Origin: Mangrovimonas sp. YM274
GTDB lineage: Bacteria > Bacteroidota > Bacteroidia > Flavobacteriales > Flavobacteriaceae
Length of the DNA stretch: 64,000 nt
Assembly (NCBI RefSeq): GCF_030908385.1
Contig: NZ_CP133091.1
Coordinates: 1,784,128 to 1,848,127, forward strand
Direction: 5' to 3'
The notes below the pieces were generated by a model. The model was not told the DNA's origin and made no database searches. It saw nothing but the letters and a program-made list of their open reading frames with translations. Of this stretch, positions 43,438 through 52,780 are shown one piece after another. A program made the translations under genes and the position numbers. How positions within the stretch are numbered: the stretch's first letter is position 1; every line of letters starts with the position of its first letter.

Positions 43438-44721
43438 TCAGTTTCTAAATCTCTCAGACCGCTTATACAAATATTCCATCACAAAACAGCCAGCAATAAT
43501 TCCAAAGGATACCAAAATACCAAGCAAATTAGTGCGATACTGTTGCTGGATGAGTACCACAAGGGCGGTCATGCACAAAACAAAGCCAATTAAGGGAATG
43601 AATTTATTGCTTCCTGTGTCTCCGGCCAATCTGAATCCAACCAGATTAACAATTCCAAAAATCAATAGGAATCCCATACTCCCAGCGGTGGAAATACTTT
43701 CCAATTTCAAAACATTCACCAGAATCAAAGTCGCTATAGAGGTGATGAGCAGCCCAATAGGGTGGTTCCAAAATTTAGCTAAAAAGTGATGTGGTAGTTC
43801 ATCATCTTCGGCAATTTCATAATTCACCCTACTACCGCCGTAAAGTGAGGCGTTAATGGCGGAAAAGGTCGAAATCAAGGCTGCTATGGTAATAATAGTA
43901 AAGCCTACTTGCCCCAACATGGGTTTGGCAGCTTCAGCCAATACATAATCCTGTGCATCCGCAATATTTTGGAAAGGTAAGGAGCCCACCGTAACCAAAG
44001 CAATGATGACATATAGGACAATCACAAAAAGGACTGAAGTATAATAGGCCCTTGGAATATTGCGGCTGGGATTGACAATATCTGGAGCGGCATTGGCAAT
44101 CAGTTCAAAACCTTCATAAGCCACAAAAATAACCATCCCTCCCGCAAACAAATGAATAAAGGGTTCCCAATTGGCAACGGCCAATTGTTCGATATTGGGA
44201 TTCCCTATTAAACCAAAGGCACCAATACCAACAAACCCGATAAGAATAATCAGTTTAATAACGACGGCATAAGATTCTATTTTACCAACTACAGCAATAC
44301 TGTAATAATTAATAGCTGTTGCCAAAATAATAATGCCACTAGCATAAATATGAAAATCGATGGTTTTGTCATGTGTGATTTGCCACAGGTTAGGGGCATA
44401 GGCTCCAAAGGCCGAGGCATACAAAGACAACATGATAATATAACTCACCCACAACAGATTATTCATAGCACCGCTAAACACCGATTTCCCAAATCCTTGA
44501 TTGATAAATTTTACGGTGCCGCCACGGTCAGGATAGTGCAAGGAGAGTTTTACGTAAGAGTAGGAGGTAATCAAGGCCAACAGTCCTGCCCATAAAAAGG
44601 CAATTGGTGTGCCGCCCTTAGCCAAACTTACGGCCAGACCTAACACGGCAAAAATGCCGCCACCAACCATACCGCCAATGCCTATAGAAATAGCTTCTTT
44701 AAGGCCTATTGTTTTGTTCAT
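43438..44721 (-). CDS. APC-family amino acid permease
   Basis: A 427-residue transporter with about twelve membrane helices. The first helix has IGIGGMVGGGIFAVLGLAV, the unwound substrate-binding glycine motif of the family. FVAYEGFELIANAAPDI in TM6 and FSAINASLYGGSRVNYEIAE in TM8 are also typical. Substrate cannot be fixed. It is 15 bases from the start region of the lipoprotein at 44737-45690, which is upstream on the same strand, so both are likely one operon. Confidence 0.92.
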   Translation of the reverse strand: MNKTIGLKEAISIGIGGMVGGGIFAVLGLAVSLAKGGTPIAFLWAGLLALITSYSYVKLSLHYPDRGGTVKFINQGFGKSVFSGAMNNLLWVSYIIMLSLYASAFGAYAPNLWQITHDKTIDFHIYASGIIILATAINYYSIAVVGKIESYAVVIKLIILIGFVGIGAFGLIGNPNIEQLAVANWEPFIHLFAGGMVIFVAYEGFELIANAAPDIVNPSRNIPRAYYTSVLFVIVLYVIIALVTVGSLPFQNIADAQDYVLAEAAKPMLGQVGFTIITIAALISTFSAINASLYGGSRVNYEIAEDDELPHHFLAKFWNHPIGLLITSIATLILVNVLKLESISTAGSMGFLLIFGIVNLVGFRLAGDTGSNKFIPLIGFVLCMTALVVLIQQQYRTNLLGILVSFGIIAGCFVMEYLYKRSERFRN

Positions 44722-44736
44722 ATAAACCTTGATTGC

Positions 44737-45690
44737 TTAATACACTTTAAAGCCTGTATACATTTTGCGTTCTATACAATTGGGAATTTCTGATATCAAG
44801 AGGTATTGCCCAGGGTCCAGTTGAACTTTAAAAAAGCCTTTGCTTTTTTCGGGTAAATCTTCAACACCTCCCAGAAAACTTACACCTTTGGGAGCTGGCG
44901 TCCTAAAGGCTTTAATGTTGGCCGTGTTTAGCCATTGGCCTAAGGTGGTTACTAAAGAATCATTTTCAAGCTTCACCAAATTAACATCATGCCCCAACAT
45001 ATGCTCATATTTCTTTTGATCTTCAAAATCCACGGAAAAGGTATAGGATCCTGCTTTAAGCGAATCGACAAACTGAATGCCGCGCTCACTGGATATTGTT
45101 ATAGGGAGGTCCGCTTTGGGCGGTTCCAGATTATTAGGAGTATTTTGTACTCTTAATTCTTTGAGCATACCCATAAAAGTATGGGCCATACCATCGGGCA
45201 TGCGGACATAACATTCCATAACATAGGTGCCAGGGCTTAGGTATACCGTAGACTCTGATGAGGTTTGTCCAGATGTTAACCCAACACCTCCGCCCAGTTC
45301 TACACGTTGGAACCATTCTGGAATATTCTGAAATGCTTGCATGCCAGCTTCCACATTACCTTGGTCAAAATGCTTGAATGCTGCTAAAAAAGGAGGAATC
45401 AACTCTTGTTTAAAGGCTTCGATGCCCAAGCTATCTGGCATTTTTTCTAGTATAAAGAAGTGAGGATCCAATGAATTGTTTTCATATTTAAAAGTGGTCC
45501 AACCGTAAGGGATATCATCTACCATTTCAAAGTTCATTCCAGTGGAACTTACAGTCACATAATTTGGGGAATCCATGGAATCTGTACTGTTAACAGAGGA
45601 CGTATTACGTTTAGGGCTGTCTTTACAGGAAGTCAAAATTGCTACAGCGATAAAAAAGGGGGCTAAAAATGTTTTCAAAAGTAATTTCAT
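44737..45690 (-). CDS. lipoprotein with cupredoxin-like domain
   Basis: A 317-residue protein with signal MKLLLKTFLAPFFIAVAIL ending in TSC. The region LSPGTYVMECYVRMPDGMAH (about 163-182) resembles the Cys/His/Met end of cupredoxin domains, and the preceding part has the matching FFILEKMPDS strand. A second, similar domain may cover about 190-317 (LDPGQYLLISEIPNC). Role unknown; copper binding is a guess. Confidence 0.7.
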   Translation of the reverse strand: MKLLLKTFLAPFFIAVAILTSCKDSPKRNTSSVNSTDSMDSPNYVTVSSTGMNFEMVDDIPYGWTTFKYENNSLDPHFFILEKMPDSLGIEAFKQELIPPFLAAFKHFDQGNVEAGMQAFQNIPEWFQRVELGGGVGLTSGQTSSESTVYLSPGTYVMECYVRMPDGMAHTFMGMLKELRVQNTPNNLEPPKADLPITISSERGIQFVDSLKAGSYTFSVDFEDQKKYEHMLGHDVNLVKLENDSLVTTLGQWLNTANIKAFRTPAPKGVSFLGGVEDLPEKSKGFFKVQLDPGQYLLISEIPNCIERKMYTGFKVY

Positions 45691-45896
45691 AATGAATGAA
45701 TTTTAGATAGAAATAAAATAAAGCTCCTTTAAAGATAACATTTTGTTTTTTAGGACCGTATGTTGCAATATCTAGAGTTTTTATTTGCGAGAGCTCCAAA
45801 GAAATGCCCGTCTCGTGTCAATTAAACTCCAGTGTTTTCCCTTTGGATAAAATGGGCTCTGTAATAAGTTTCCCAATATGATTGATAAACAGGGAA

Positions 45897-48611
45897 TTAA
45901 CCAGTGCCTTTTAAGCCTGTCGATAAGGCATTTATTAAAATCAAGAGTTGTACCAAGTAGTGCTCGGCCTGTTTAGGGTCTGTTTCACGAATGGCTCTCC
46001 ATTTTTTCAGGTAGCTTACCTGTAATTCGCTTAAGGACTTTAGCGCATGGTTTCTGTATTTCATATCCTCAAGTTTGGAAATGCGCCTAGTGGCCATGGG
46101 CTCAGTAAAGATATTGTCAATTTCCTGCAGGCAAGAATGGTAATCGTTGATAATTAAAGTTATGAGTTCCGCTTTGGTTTCCGAATCTTGAATCAGTTCA
46201 GCAAACTGTTTCATGATATCGATATCTGAATCCAAGAGGTTTGATTCAATTTGAATAAGGAGGTATTTCCAAAAAGGCCATTCCAAAGCTAATTGTTTCA
46301 GCTGTTCATAGTCCTCGGGATAGTGTTCTTGAAACTCGTCCAAAGCCCCGCCCAATCCAAACCAACCACTTAGGTTGAATCTGGATTGACTCCAACTAAA
46401 CACCCAGGGTATCGATCTTAGATCGTTTAAGGTACGCTGTCCTGTACGGCGTGCTGGTCTAGAACCAATTTTGCTCAGTTCTAAGACATCTATTGGAGTG
46501 GCATGCGAATATAACTCCATGAACTTGGGATGATCTAGTAATTTTCGGTAATGTATTCTGCTTAAATCAGCCAAAATATCCATCATGCCGTACACTTTTG
46601 AATTTTTGTCTACTGGAGGGGTTTTGACGGTTTGTCTAGCCGTTCCCGCTAAAAACATTTCAAGATTGTAGCTTGCCGTTAATTTATTGGCAAATTGATT
46701 GGCAATGGTTTCTCCTTGGACTGTCATTTTAATGTGGCCACTCAAGGACCCTGGAGGCATACTGTCCAAAAACCGATGGATTTTCCCGCCCCCACGACTA
46801 ATGGTTCCCCCACGTCCGTGGAAAAAGCAAACTTTAATTCCCAAAGCATTGGCGGCCTGGGTTAAATTTTCTTCGGCTTTGTAAATGTTCCAACGGCTGG
46901 TGAGGATGCCCCCATCTTTGTTACTGTCGCTATAACCCAACATGACTTCTTGGGTAAACCCATCTAAGGTTTCACGCCGTTGCTTAACAATAGGATGGTT
47001 TAGGTAGGAGGTTAAAATCTCAGGTGCTGCATTCAAGTCGTCTATGGTTTCGAAGAGGGGAGCCACCATTAGTCCCGCATCTTTAAGACCAACCTCTCTC
47101 AAAAATAAATACACTACAAGCAAATCACTCAAAGATCGGGTCATACTTACTATGATAGAACCAATGCCTTCTGTGCCATAAAGGTTTACATACCGTCTTA
47201 CTTCGCGTAGATAGCCGAGGACATTATCCGCTTCAGGACCGCAGGAGGTCCCTGCAACCAAAAATGGACGGTTATTGGTAAGTTCTTTATTTAAAAAATC
47301 CAAGCGTTGGGCCTCATCCCATTGGGCATAGTCTGAATTGGCATAACCTGAGCTTGCCAGCATTTGGCTGATGGCTTTTTCGTGATAGGCGCTGTTTTGT
47401 CTAATATCCAACTTGGCCAAATGGAATCCGAAACATTGAACGAGGCGTTCAATAGGAAATAGCCATTGCTTGGCCATGTGTACCGCTCCCAAATCAATGA
47501 GTACTTGCCGTAATTTTTGGAGTTCCAGCACTAATTCCTTAGATGATTTAAAATAACTGGCCTCTCCCAGGCTATGATTGTCTTCAATGGTATGTTCCAA
47601 GCGCACCAATAATAGATTCACATATTGACGGAACGGTTCTGATGGGTTTCTATCGATAGCTTTTTGTCCTTCAGCACCAAACAATTGGGCCGCGGTTGCA
47701 ATGTCCTTTAAAAAACCCTTTGGAATGGGCGTGATATAACTGGAGATACTTAGCTCTGCAGCGAGGTCAAAAAGTTGTTGGTGTATAACCTGTAGTATGG
47801 CCTTCCTATGTAATCTTAGGGTAGAGGCTGTGAACTCTGGTGTCACAAAAGGGTGGCCATCCCTATCGCCGCCAACCCAACTGCCAAATTGAATGAGCGG
47901 AAACTGCTCGGGCCATTCCAAAAGCTCAGGCGAGTACCCAAGGGTAGTCCAGGCATGCTGTAACCGTTGGTCTGTTAACCTAACCGCTTCGGGGAAGACA
48001 TTTACAAAATAATGCATGAGATTGCCGCGCTCGTCTTCAAGACGAGGCTTTTGCAGGTAGATTTCCCCGGTTCGCCACCAACGCTCCATTAAACTAATCA
48101 TTTCCTGTTTTAATTGGGCTTGTTCCGAGGTGGACCAATTGGGGTTTTCCCTTTTCACCAAAAGCAAATAGAGTTCCCGATGAATGTCCAATACGGTTAA
48201 GCGCTTGGCTTCTGTGGGATGGGCTGTTAAAACCGGCATCACCATAATTTGCCGTAACTTTTCAGCAATGTCTTTTTCGTCCAATCCCTCAGTATGCCAT
48301 TGGTGAAGCGTTTCTCCCCAAGATCCGCGGGTGGTTTCAATGCCAAATTGGGTTTCCGATTCTCTTCGGTATTGGGTGGCGGCATTTTCTTCGGCTAAAT
48401 TTAGAAGCTCAAAGCAAATGCCTATAGCCTGGGTCATTTTTTCATTAGAGCTGTATGTTTTCGCCGCAGCATCCAAATTGTCGAATGGTAAAATATCAAC
48501 CAGTTCGGCTTCATCAATGGATACAAGCATTTCTTTAAAGACGGATAATAAGTATTGGAAATCTGCTTTTATTTTTTTTAGTCCCTTTTGCTGCAGTGCT
48601 ATCTTCATCAT
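45897..48611 (-). CDS. ppc: phosphoenolpyruvate carboxylase
   Basis: A 904-residue enzyme that makes oxaloacetate from PEP and bicarbonate. The ATG at 48611 (MMKIALQQKGLKKI) is preferred over the longer frame to 48692, which would add an unrelated hydrophobic stretch. Key motifs: VLTAHPTEAKR (catalytic His), GGDRDGHPFV, GYSDSNKDGG, FHGRGGTISRGGGK, TVQGETI, and the C-terminal GTG end (GLKGTG) in place of the usual NTG. It serves anaplerosis for the TCA cycle and stands alone. Confidence 0.96.
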   Translation of the reverse strand: MMKIALQQKGLKKIKADFQYLLSVFKEMLVSIDEAELVDILPFDNLDAAAKTYSSNEKMTQAIGICFELLNLAEENAATQYRRESETQFGIETTRGSWGETLHQWHTEGLDEKDIAEKLRQIMVMPVLTAHPTEAKRLTVLDIHRELYLLLVKRENPNWSTSEQAQLKQEMISLMERWWRTGEIYLQKPRLEDERGNLMHYFVNVFPEAVRLTDQRLQHAWTTLGYSPELLEWPEQFPLIQFGSWVGGDRDGHPFVTPEFTASTLRLHRKAILQVIHQQLFDLAAELSISSYITPIPKGFLKDIATAAQLFGAEGQKAIDRNPSEPFRQYVNLLLVRLEHTIEDNHSLGEASYFKSSKELVLELQKLRQVLIDLGAVHMAKQWLFPIERLVQCFGFHLAKLDIRQNSAYHEKAISQMLASSGYANSDYAQWDEAQRLDFLNKELTNNRPFLVAGTSCGPEADNVLGYLREVRRYVNLYGTEGIGSIIVSMTRSLSDLLVVYLFLREVGLKDAGLMVAPLFETIDDLNAAPEILTSYLNHPIVKQRRETLDGFTQEVMLGYSDSNKDGGILTSRWNIYKAEENLTQAANALGIKVCFFHGRGGTISRGGGKIHRFLDSMPPGSLSGHIKMTVQGETIANQFANKLTASYNLEMFLAGTARQTVKTPPVDKNSKVYGMMDILADLSRIHYRKLLDHPKFMELYSHATPIDVLELSKIGSRPARRTGQRTLNDLRSIPWVFSWSQSRFNLSGWFGLGGALDEFQEHYPEDYEQLKQLALEWPFWKYLLIQIESNLLDSDIDIMKQFAELIQDSETKAELITLIINDYHSCLQEIDNIFTEPMATRRISKLEDMKYRNHALKSLSELQVSYLKKWRAIRETDPKQAEHYLVQLLILINALSTGLKGTG

Positions 48612-48808
48612 TTTATAGTGGTTTAAATCTTTGTTTCCTAAAATTAAAATAGACAAGGATGACAAAAAAACAGGCTTATGGTTTTTATGCATCCAAAAAT
48701 TGGGGCTGTAAAATAAATAGTGGTATGATGCCTAAATATAGTGAATTTGAAGGTTTTAAGTTTCTTTTTTGTATTAAGTTATTGTGATGGGCAATGGCCT
48801 TTGCGGAA

Positions 48809-49996
48809 TCAATTTTTATAGATACTCATGCGTAAATTTTCGTCTTGCTCCATTACTCGTTTGGCATAAGGACACAACGGAAGGATTTTAACCCCTTTGG
48901 ATTTGGCATATGCCACTCCTTTTAGCACAAGCTGTTTGCCGTAACCTTTGCCCGAAAACGTTTCAAAGGTTTCGGTGTGGTCTATGATGAATTTGTTGTT
49001 ACCGGCCCAAACATAGGTCATTTTTCCTGCGGGTTTACCGTTTTCAAAAATGGTAAAGGTTCCTTTTTTGTCGTGTTCTTCTCTTGTGAAACGTATCGTG
49101 TTTTTCGGTTTGTTATATATGGGTAGGGGAACAAATTCTTCGTCATCTCCAGGTACCTTGGGGAAAGCTTCCAGATTTTGTTCGTTCCAGTTCACTTTAG
49201 CTTGCTCCAAAATAGCTTTGTCCGAATTCACAAAATTCCAATGAATAAAACGTTCTTCAGGGAATGGGGTGCCTCCAAAAATGTATATGGTGGTATTGGC
49301 CTCCATTTCAAAAGCGCAGAGAGTACTGTCCTTGGCAATTAAAATTTGCTTGGGACCATATTGGTGACCATCACTTTTAATGCCCCCTTCCAAGATGTAA
49401 AGGGCGGATTCTCCATACAGGGCGTGGCCAATAGAGGCCATTTGCTCGGTTGTACTTTTTAACTCCAAAAAGTATAAATCACTGTGTACCGGCACAGGTG
49501 ATGTTTTGCCAAAGGCTTTGCCTGCAATAAGCTTGATATGGATGCCTTTATCTTTCCACGAGGGGATGTCGGAGGCCTCAATATGGTGAAAAGACGGTTC
49601 CGATTGTTCCAAGTCTTTGGGAAGGCCTACCCAAATTTGAAGGCCGTGGAGTTTTTTATCCGTTGTTCTCAAGTAGTCTGGAGTCCTTTCTGAATGGACC
49701 ACACCTTTACCGGCGGTCATCCAATTAACCGCTCCTGGCTGTATTTCCATGGCTGTTCCCAAACTGTCTCTATGAAAAATAGCGCCCTCAAACAAATAGG
49801 TGAGGGTAGACAAGCCTATATGCGGATGTGGTGGTACATCCAAATTTTGATAGTCCTTAAGTTCAGCCGGTCCCATATGGTCAATAAACACGAAAGGACC
49901 AACCGCCCGTTTTTGGCGAAAAGGCAAAAGCCTTCCCACTAAAAAATTGCCAATATCGGCAGCGCGTTCTTCGATAATCAATTGGATGTTGGACAT
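48809..49996 (-). CDS. pirin-family protein fused to a GNAT-like domain
   Basis: A 395-residue fusion. Residues about 1-285 are a bicupin pirin: RAVGPFVFIDHMGPAELK, DVPPHPHIGLSTLTYLFEG (metal His ligands) and GKGVVHSERTP. Residues about 300-395 form a short GCN5-related acetyltransferase domain of the YjdJ type: GKPAGKMTYVWAGNNKFIID, then SGKGYGKQLVLKGVAYAKSK and ILPLCPYAKRVM. Both domains are usually separate proteins. Pirins include quercetinase-like dioxygenases; substrate here unknown. Confidence 0.88.
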   Translation of the reverse strand: MSNIQLIIEERAADIGNFLVGRLLPFRQKRAVGPFVFIDHMGPAELKDYQNLDVPPHPHIGLSTLTYLFEGAIFHRDSLGTAMEIQPGAVNWMTAGKGVVHSERTPDYLRTTDKKLHGLQIWVGLPKDLEQSEPSFHHIEASDIPSWKDKGIHIKLIAGKAFGKTSPVPVHSDLYFLELKSTTEQMASIGHALYGESALYILEGGIKSDGHQYGPKQILIAKDSTLCAFEMEANTTIYIFGGTPFPEERFIHWNFVNSDKAILEQAKVNWNEQNLEAFPKVPGDDEEFVPLPIYNKPKNTIRFTREEHDKKGTFTIFENGKPAGKMTYVWAGNNKFIIDHTETFETFSGKGYGKQLVLKGVAYAKSKGVKILPLCPYAKRVMEQDENLRMSIYKN

Positions 49997-50026
49997 GGTA
50001 GCATGAGTTTGAAAGGATTAGGTTTT

Positions 50027-50602
50027 TCAGTTTTGAAGGGTGTTTTCTATCTGCTTATCTGGGATGATCCACATAATGGCCACTATAACATAGCGTAGGA
50101 TACCAATTACTGGAAGAAAGAACGAAGTGACAACACCTACAAGATACAAAACAAGAGATGCGTATTCCTTTTTGTTACCGGAAAGAGCCTTGCCAATTTT
50201 GGAAGTTTTACCTTCAAATTTAATCGCTGCTTTTTCCAAAACTAAAAAGGCAATGGCTGCTAAAAGTAGGTTGATACCATAAAGCGCAACGGGATAGGTG
50301 TCAAAATGGTTTTCACCCATCCACCCTGTAGTAAACGGCACCAAAGACAAACTGAACAGCAAGAATAGATTACACCACAAGACACTGCCGTTCACTTTTT
50401 CCATAGCTTGGAACAAATAGTGGTGGTTGTTCCAATACACCCCCAAATAGATAAAACTAAGCACATACGACATGAATTTGGGAAGTACAGGTTTTAGGGC
50501 TTCCCAACTGGAGCCTTCGGGAACCTGCATTTCCAAAACCATTATGGTAATGACGATGGCCAAAACACCATCGCTAAAGGCTTCCAATCTGTTGGTGGTC
50601 AT
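50027..50602 (-). CDS. TMEM175-type (DUF1211) potassium channel-like protein
   Basis: A 191-residue membrane protein with five to six helices. The first helix has RLEAFSDGVLAIVITIMVLE, the conserved (R)xxxFSD signature that lines the pore of prokaryotic TMEM175 channels. Prokaryotic TMEM175 proteins form tetrameric potassium-permeable channels. Position 30 bases from the pirin gene on the same strand suggests co-transcription. Confidence 0.9.
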   Translation of the reverse strand: MTTNRLEAFSDGVLAIVITIMVLEMQVPEGSSWEALKPVLPKFMSYVLSFIYLGVYWNNHHYLFQAMEKVNGSVLWCNLFLLFSLSLVPFTTGWMGENHFDTYPVALYGINLLLAAIAFLVLEKAAIKFEGKTSKIGKALSGNKKEYASLVLYLVGVVTSFFLPVIGILRYVIVAIMWIIPDKQIENTLQN

Positions 50603-50681
50603 GGTGTTGTTTTTAGTGTCGAATTGTCAAAAGTAAATTACACTAAAAAATTGTGATGGGCAAGCAGGGGTAATGTGGGGA

Positions 50682-51224
50682 TTATTTGCAGTTGGATTGC
50701 AATATTTTATGTTTCCATTGAATCCAATATTCCTGTAAACCTTCAGGAGTTGTTTTTAAATCACTAATATGCAATTCTTGGCCATTCATAAGAGCTTTGG
50801 AGAGTTCTTGCTTTCTTCTTGCCAAAGCAGGAGAATGGTTCCAACCACCAACATGGTCAAAAGACGTATAGGCGTCGCAGGCCTCTTTTACCCTAACAAA
50901 AGGAATAGATAGGCTGTAAATAACCTGCCTAGTTCCCATACCTTCGGTATGCATTGTTATGTTGCTGAAATCCACTTTGCTGTAAATACCCGCCTGGTAA
51001 AGTGCTTTCAGTTTGTTGCCTATAGCTCCAGACATTTTGTTGGAAAATTGATGGGCAATATCAGAACCGTTGATAAATTCAGGACCTGTATAGGTGCCTG
51101 TGCAGCCTCCTTCGGAACATTTAATGTTGGCGTTTTGTTTTGTGTTTTGGGGGTGGTTTATAGCTGGATTGGTTCCTGCAATAATGTAAGCACATATTAG
51201 TAGACTGATAAGGAATTGATTCAT
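50682..51224 (-). CDS. hypothetical secreted protein
   Basis: A 180-residue protein with a signal peptide (MNQFLISLLICAYIIAGTNP) and two cysteines close together (CSEGGCTGTYTGPEF) plus a C-terminal Cys. I do not recognise the family. It probably acts outside the inner membrane. Confidence 0.65.
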   Translation of the reverse strand: MNQFLISLLICAYIIAGTNPAINHPQNTKQNANIKCSEGGCTGTYTGPEFINGSDIAHQFSNKMSGAIGNKLKALYQAGIYSKVDFSNITMHTEGMGTRQVIYSLSIPFVRVKEACDAYTSFDHVGGWNHSPALARRKQELSKALMNGQELHISDLKTTPEGLQEYWIQWKHKILQSNCK

Positions 51225-51314
51225 GTTTTGAAATTATGAGGTATGTGATGTGTAGATGTCATTATCAATCTGCTATAGAAAAGGAAACTAAGGTTATTAT
51301 AGGAGTGTATGCTT

Positions 51315-52496
51315 TTACTTCGTCTTCATATACGCATCAACAAACTGTATCAAATCCTCCCCATGTAAGTTTTTGGCAATTACCATACCATTTGCATTTA
51401 GGATAAAATTGGCAGGAATGGTTTGTACCCGTATGTGTTTCAAAAAAGCAGCATTGTCTCCTTGCAGGTCCGATGCATGAAACCAACGATTGGCGCCGTC
51501 AAATTCTGTTGCAGCCTTCCATGTAGAGGCATTGCTTTCTAAACCATAGGCAACAATTTGAAACCCCTGTTCATGGTAGGTATCCCATAAAGGCACCAGT
51601 ACTTCGCGGTTTTCTTTACGGCATGGTGCACACCATGACGCCCAAAGGTCTATAACGGTAAGTTTACGGCCTAATTGCGCATACAGACTAACGGTATCTT
51701 TTGTAAGGGTTGGTAGTGCGGCATCAGGAAACTTATCTCCAACCAACACAGGTAAATTAGCCGCATCACTATCCTTGCAAAGTTCCTGTGTCCAAGGGTG
51801 TTCAGGCATACTTTCCTGCCATTTACTGCATTGGCGTACTAAAAATTCAGGAATACGTTCATAATCATGTTCGGGGCTAACCCAACGTAAGGCTGCCATA
51901 GCAGGTAGAAAATGAGAACTGCTATCGGCAAAGTTGATCAATTCCGTTTGGTAGTCTAAAATGGCGTGTTCTTTTTCCAGTAATTGGCTGCCATCTTCAA
52001 TTTGCCATTCCTTTCCTGCCAAATGGTTTTGGTAAGCTTGATATTTAAGGTCTCTAAGGGTGAGTAGTGCTAAATTCACTTGAGATGGTGCTGCCATACT
52101 GAAACTTTTCTGAAATGCCTCCCATTGGGCAGAAATATGTATACTTTCTCCCTGTTGCCAAACAAAAGGCATATAGTTGGCGCTTTCAGGAGTTTCCGTT
52201 TCCAAATAGTTGGCGGCTTTGCCTGTAGGTTGAACAGCCAACTCCAATAAGCTGCCTGAAGCAGTGGCAGGCATGGTTTGGAATTTAAAACTGCCATCAT
52301 CTTCAATAGTGGCCGAATCGATAACTTTTGCAAAATAAGGAGCTGCTACCGCTTTTAAATTTTCGGGCTTTAAAAGGTAGATTTTTGCCCCCTTTTGTTC
52401 AAGACCTGTTAAGGAACCAGAAATATCAGCTGGCGATTGACAGGAGAATATGCTTATAGTGATAGAGGCTAATATTAAGGACTGTTTTAGGCTCAT
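51315..52496 (-). CDS. TlpA-like thioredoxin-fold lipoprotein
   Basis: A 393-residue lipoprotein (signal ending in SIFSC). The N-terminal DUF4369-like domain (about 25-130) and a helical linker precede a C-terminal thioredoxin fold (about 250-393) with the redox motif WCAPC in LWASWCAPCRKENREVL and a cis-Pro segment TIPANFILN. It is expected to reduce or exchange disulfides in the periplasm. A clean -7 promoter box lies 26 bases upstream. Confidence 0.9.
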   Translation of the reverse strand: MSLKQSLILASITISIFSCQSPADISGSLTGLEQKGAKIYLLKPENLKAVAAPYFAKVIDSATIEDDGSFKFQTMPATASGSLLELAVQPTGKAANYLETETPESANYMPFVWQQGESIHISAQWEAFQKSFSMAAPSQVNLALLTLRDLKYQAYQNHLAGKEWQIEDGSQLLEKEHAILDYQTELINFADSSSHFLPAMAALRWVSPEHDYERIPEFLVRQCSKWQESMPEHPWTQELCKDSDAANLPVLVGDKFPDAALPTLTKDTVSLYAQLGRKLTVIDLWASWCAPCRKENREVLVPLWDTYHEQGFQIVAYGLESNASTWKAATEFDGANRWFHASDLQGDNAAFLKHIRVQTIPANFILNANGMVIAKNLHGEDLIQFVDAYMKTK

Positions 52497-52521
52497 GAGT
52501 TGTTGGGTTTATGTTGTACAA

Positions 52522-52529
52522 CAAATCTA
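52522..52529 (-). promoter_or_regulatory. flavobacterial -7 promoter box (TAGATTTG)
   Basis: TAGATTTG on the minus strand fits TAnnTTTG exactly and lies 26 bases before the ATG of the TlpA-like gene. No clear TTG at -33 is present, so the call rests on one box and its position. Confidence 0.45.
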
Positions 52530-52715
52530 AGATTTTTGGTTTGTTGTGTCCATGTTTATAAGGGGATAAATAGAAGAAAAAATCAAAATGATTTGGCCGG
52601 TTGCCTATACCATTTTGAAATTAGCATTAAGGTTTTGGTAGGTCAAATTTTGACAGGCAATGATTTAGTAGGGAATAGACTTTCAATTTTAAGGGATGGG
52701 AGTGCTAGGTATATC

Positions 52716-52749
52716 AAAAAAAACCGAGAGCACATGCTCTCGGTTTTTT
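52716..52749 (-). terminator. strong terminator after the S46 peptidase gene
   Basis: ACCGAGAGCA and TGCTCTCGGT form a 10-bp perfect stem with A and T runs on both sides, so it can work in both directions. It lies 32 bases past the stop of the S46 gene. Confidence 0.85.
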
Positions 52750-52780
52750 GTATCAATGTTTGCTATTTCAACGAAGTGAT

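Noticed and set aside
48612-48692. Longer start for PEP carboxylase
   Set aside because: The extra 27 residues are hydrophobic and not like the family N-terminus; the ATG at 48611 fits better.
48778-50660. TTGTGATGGGCAA recurring near 48785 and 50650
   Set aside because: A short match in intergenic spaces, without dyad or defined position; likely chance.
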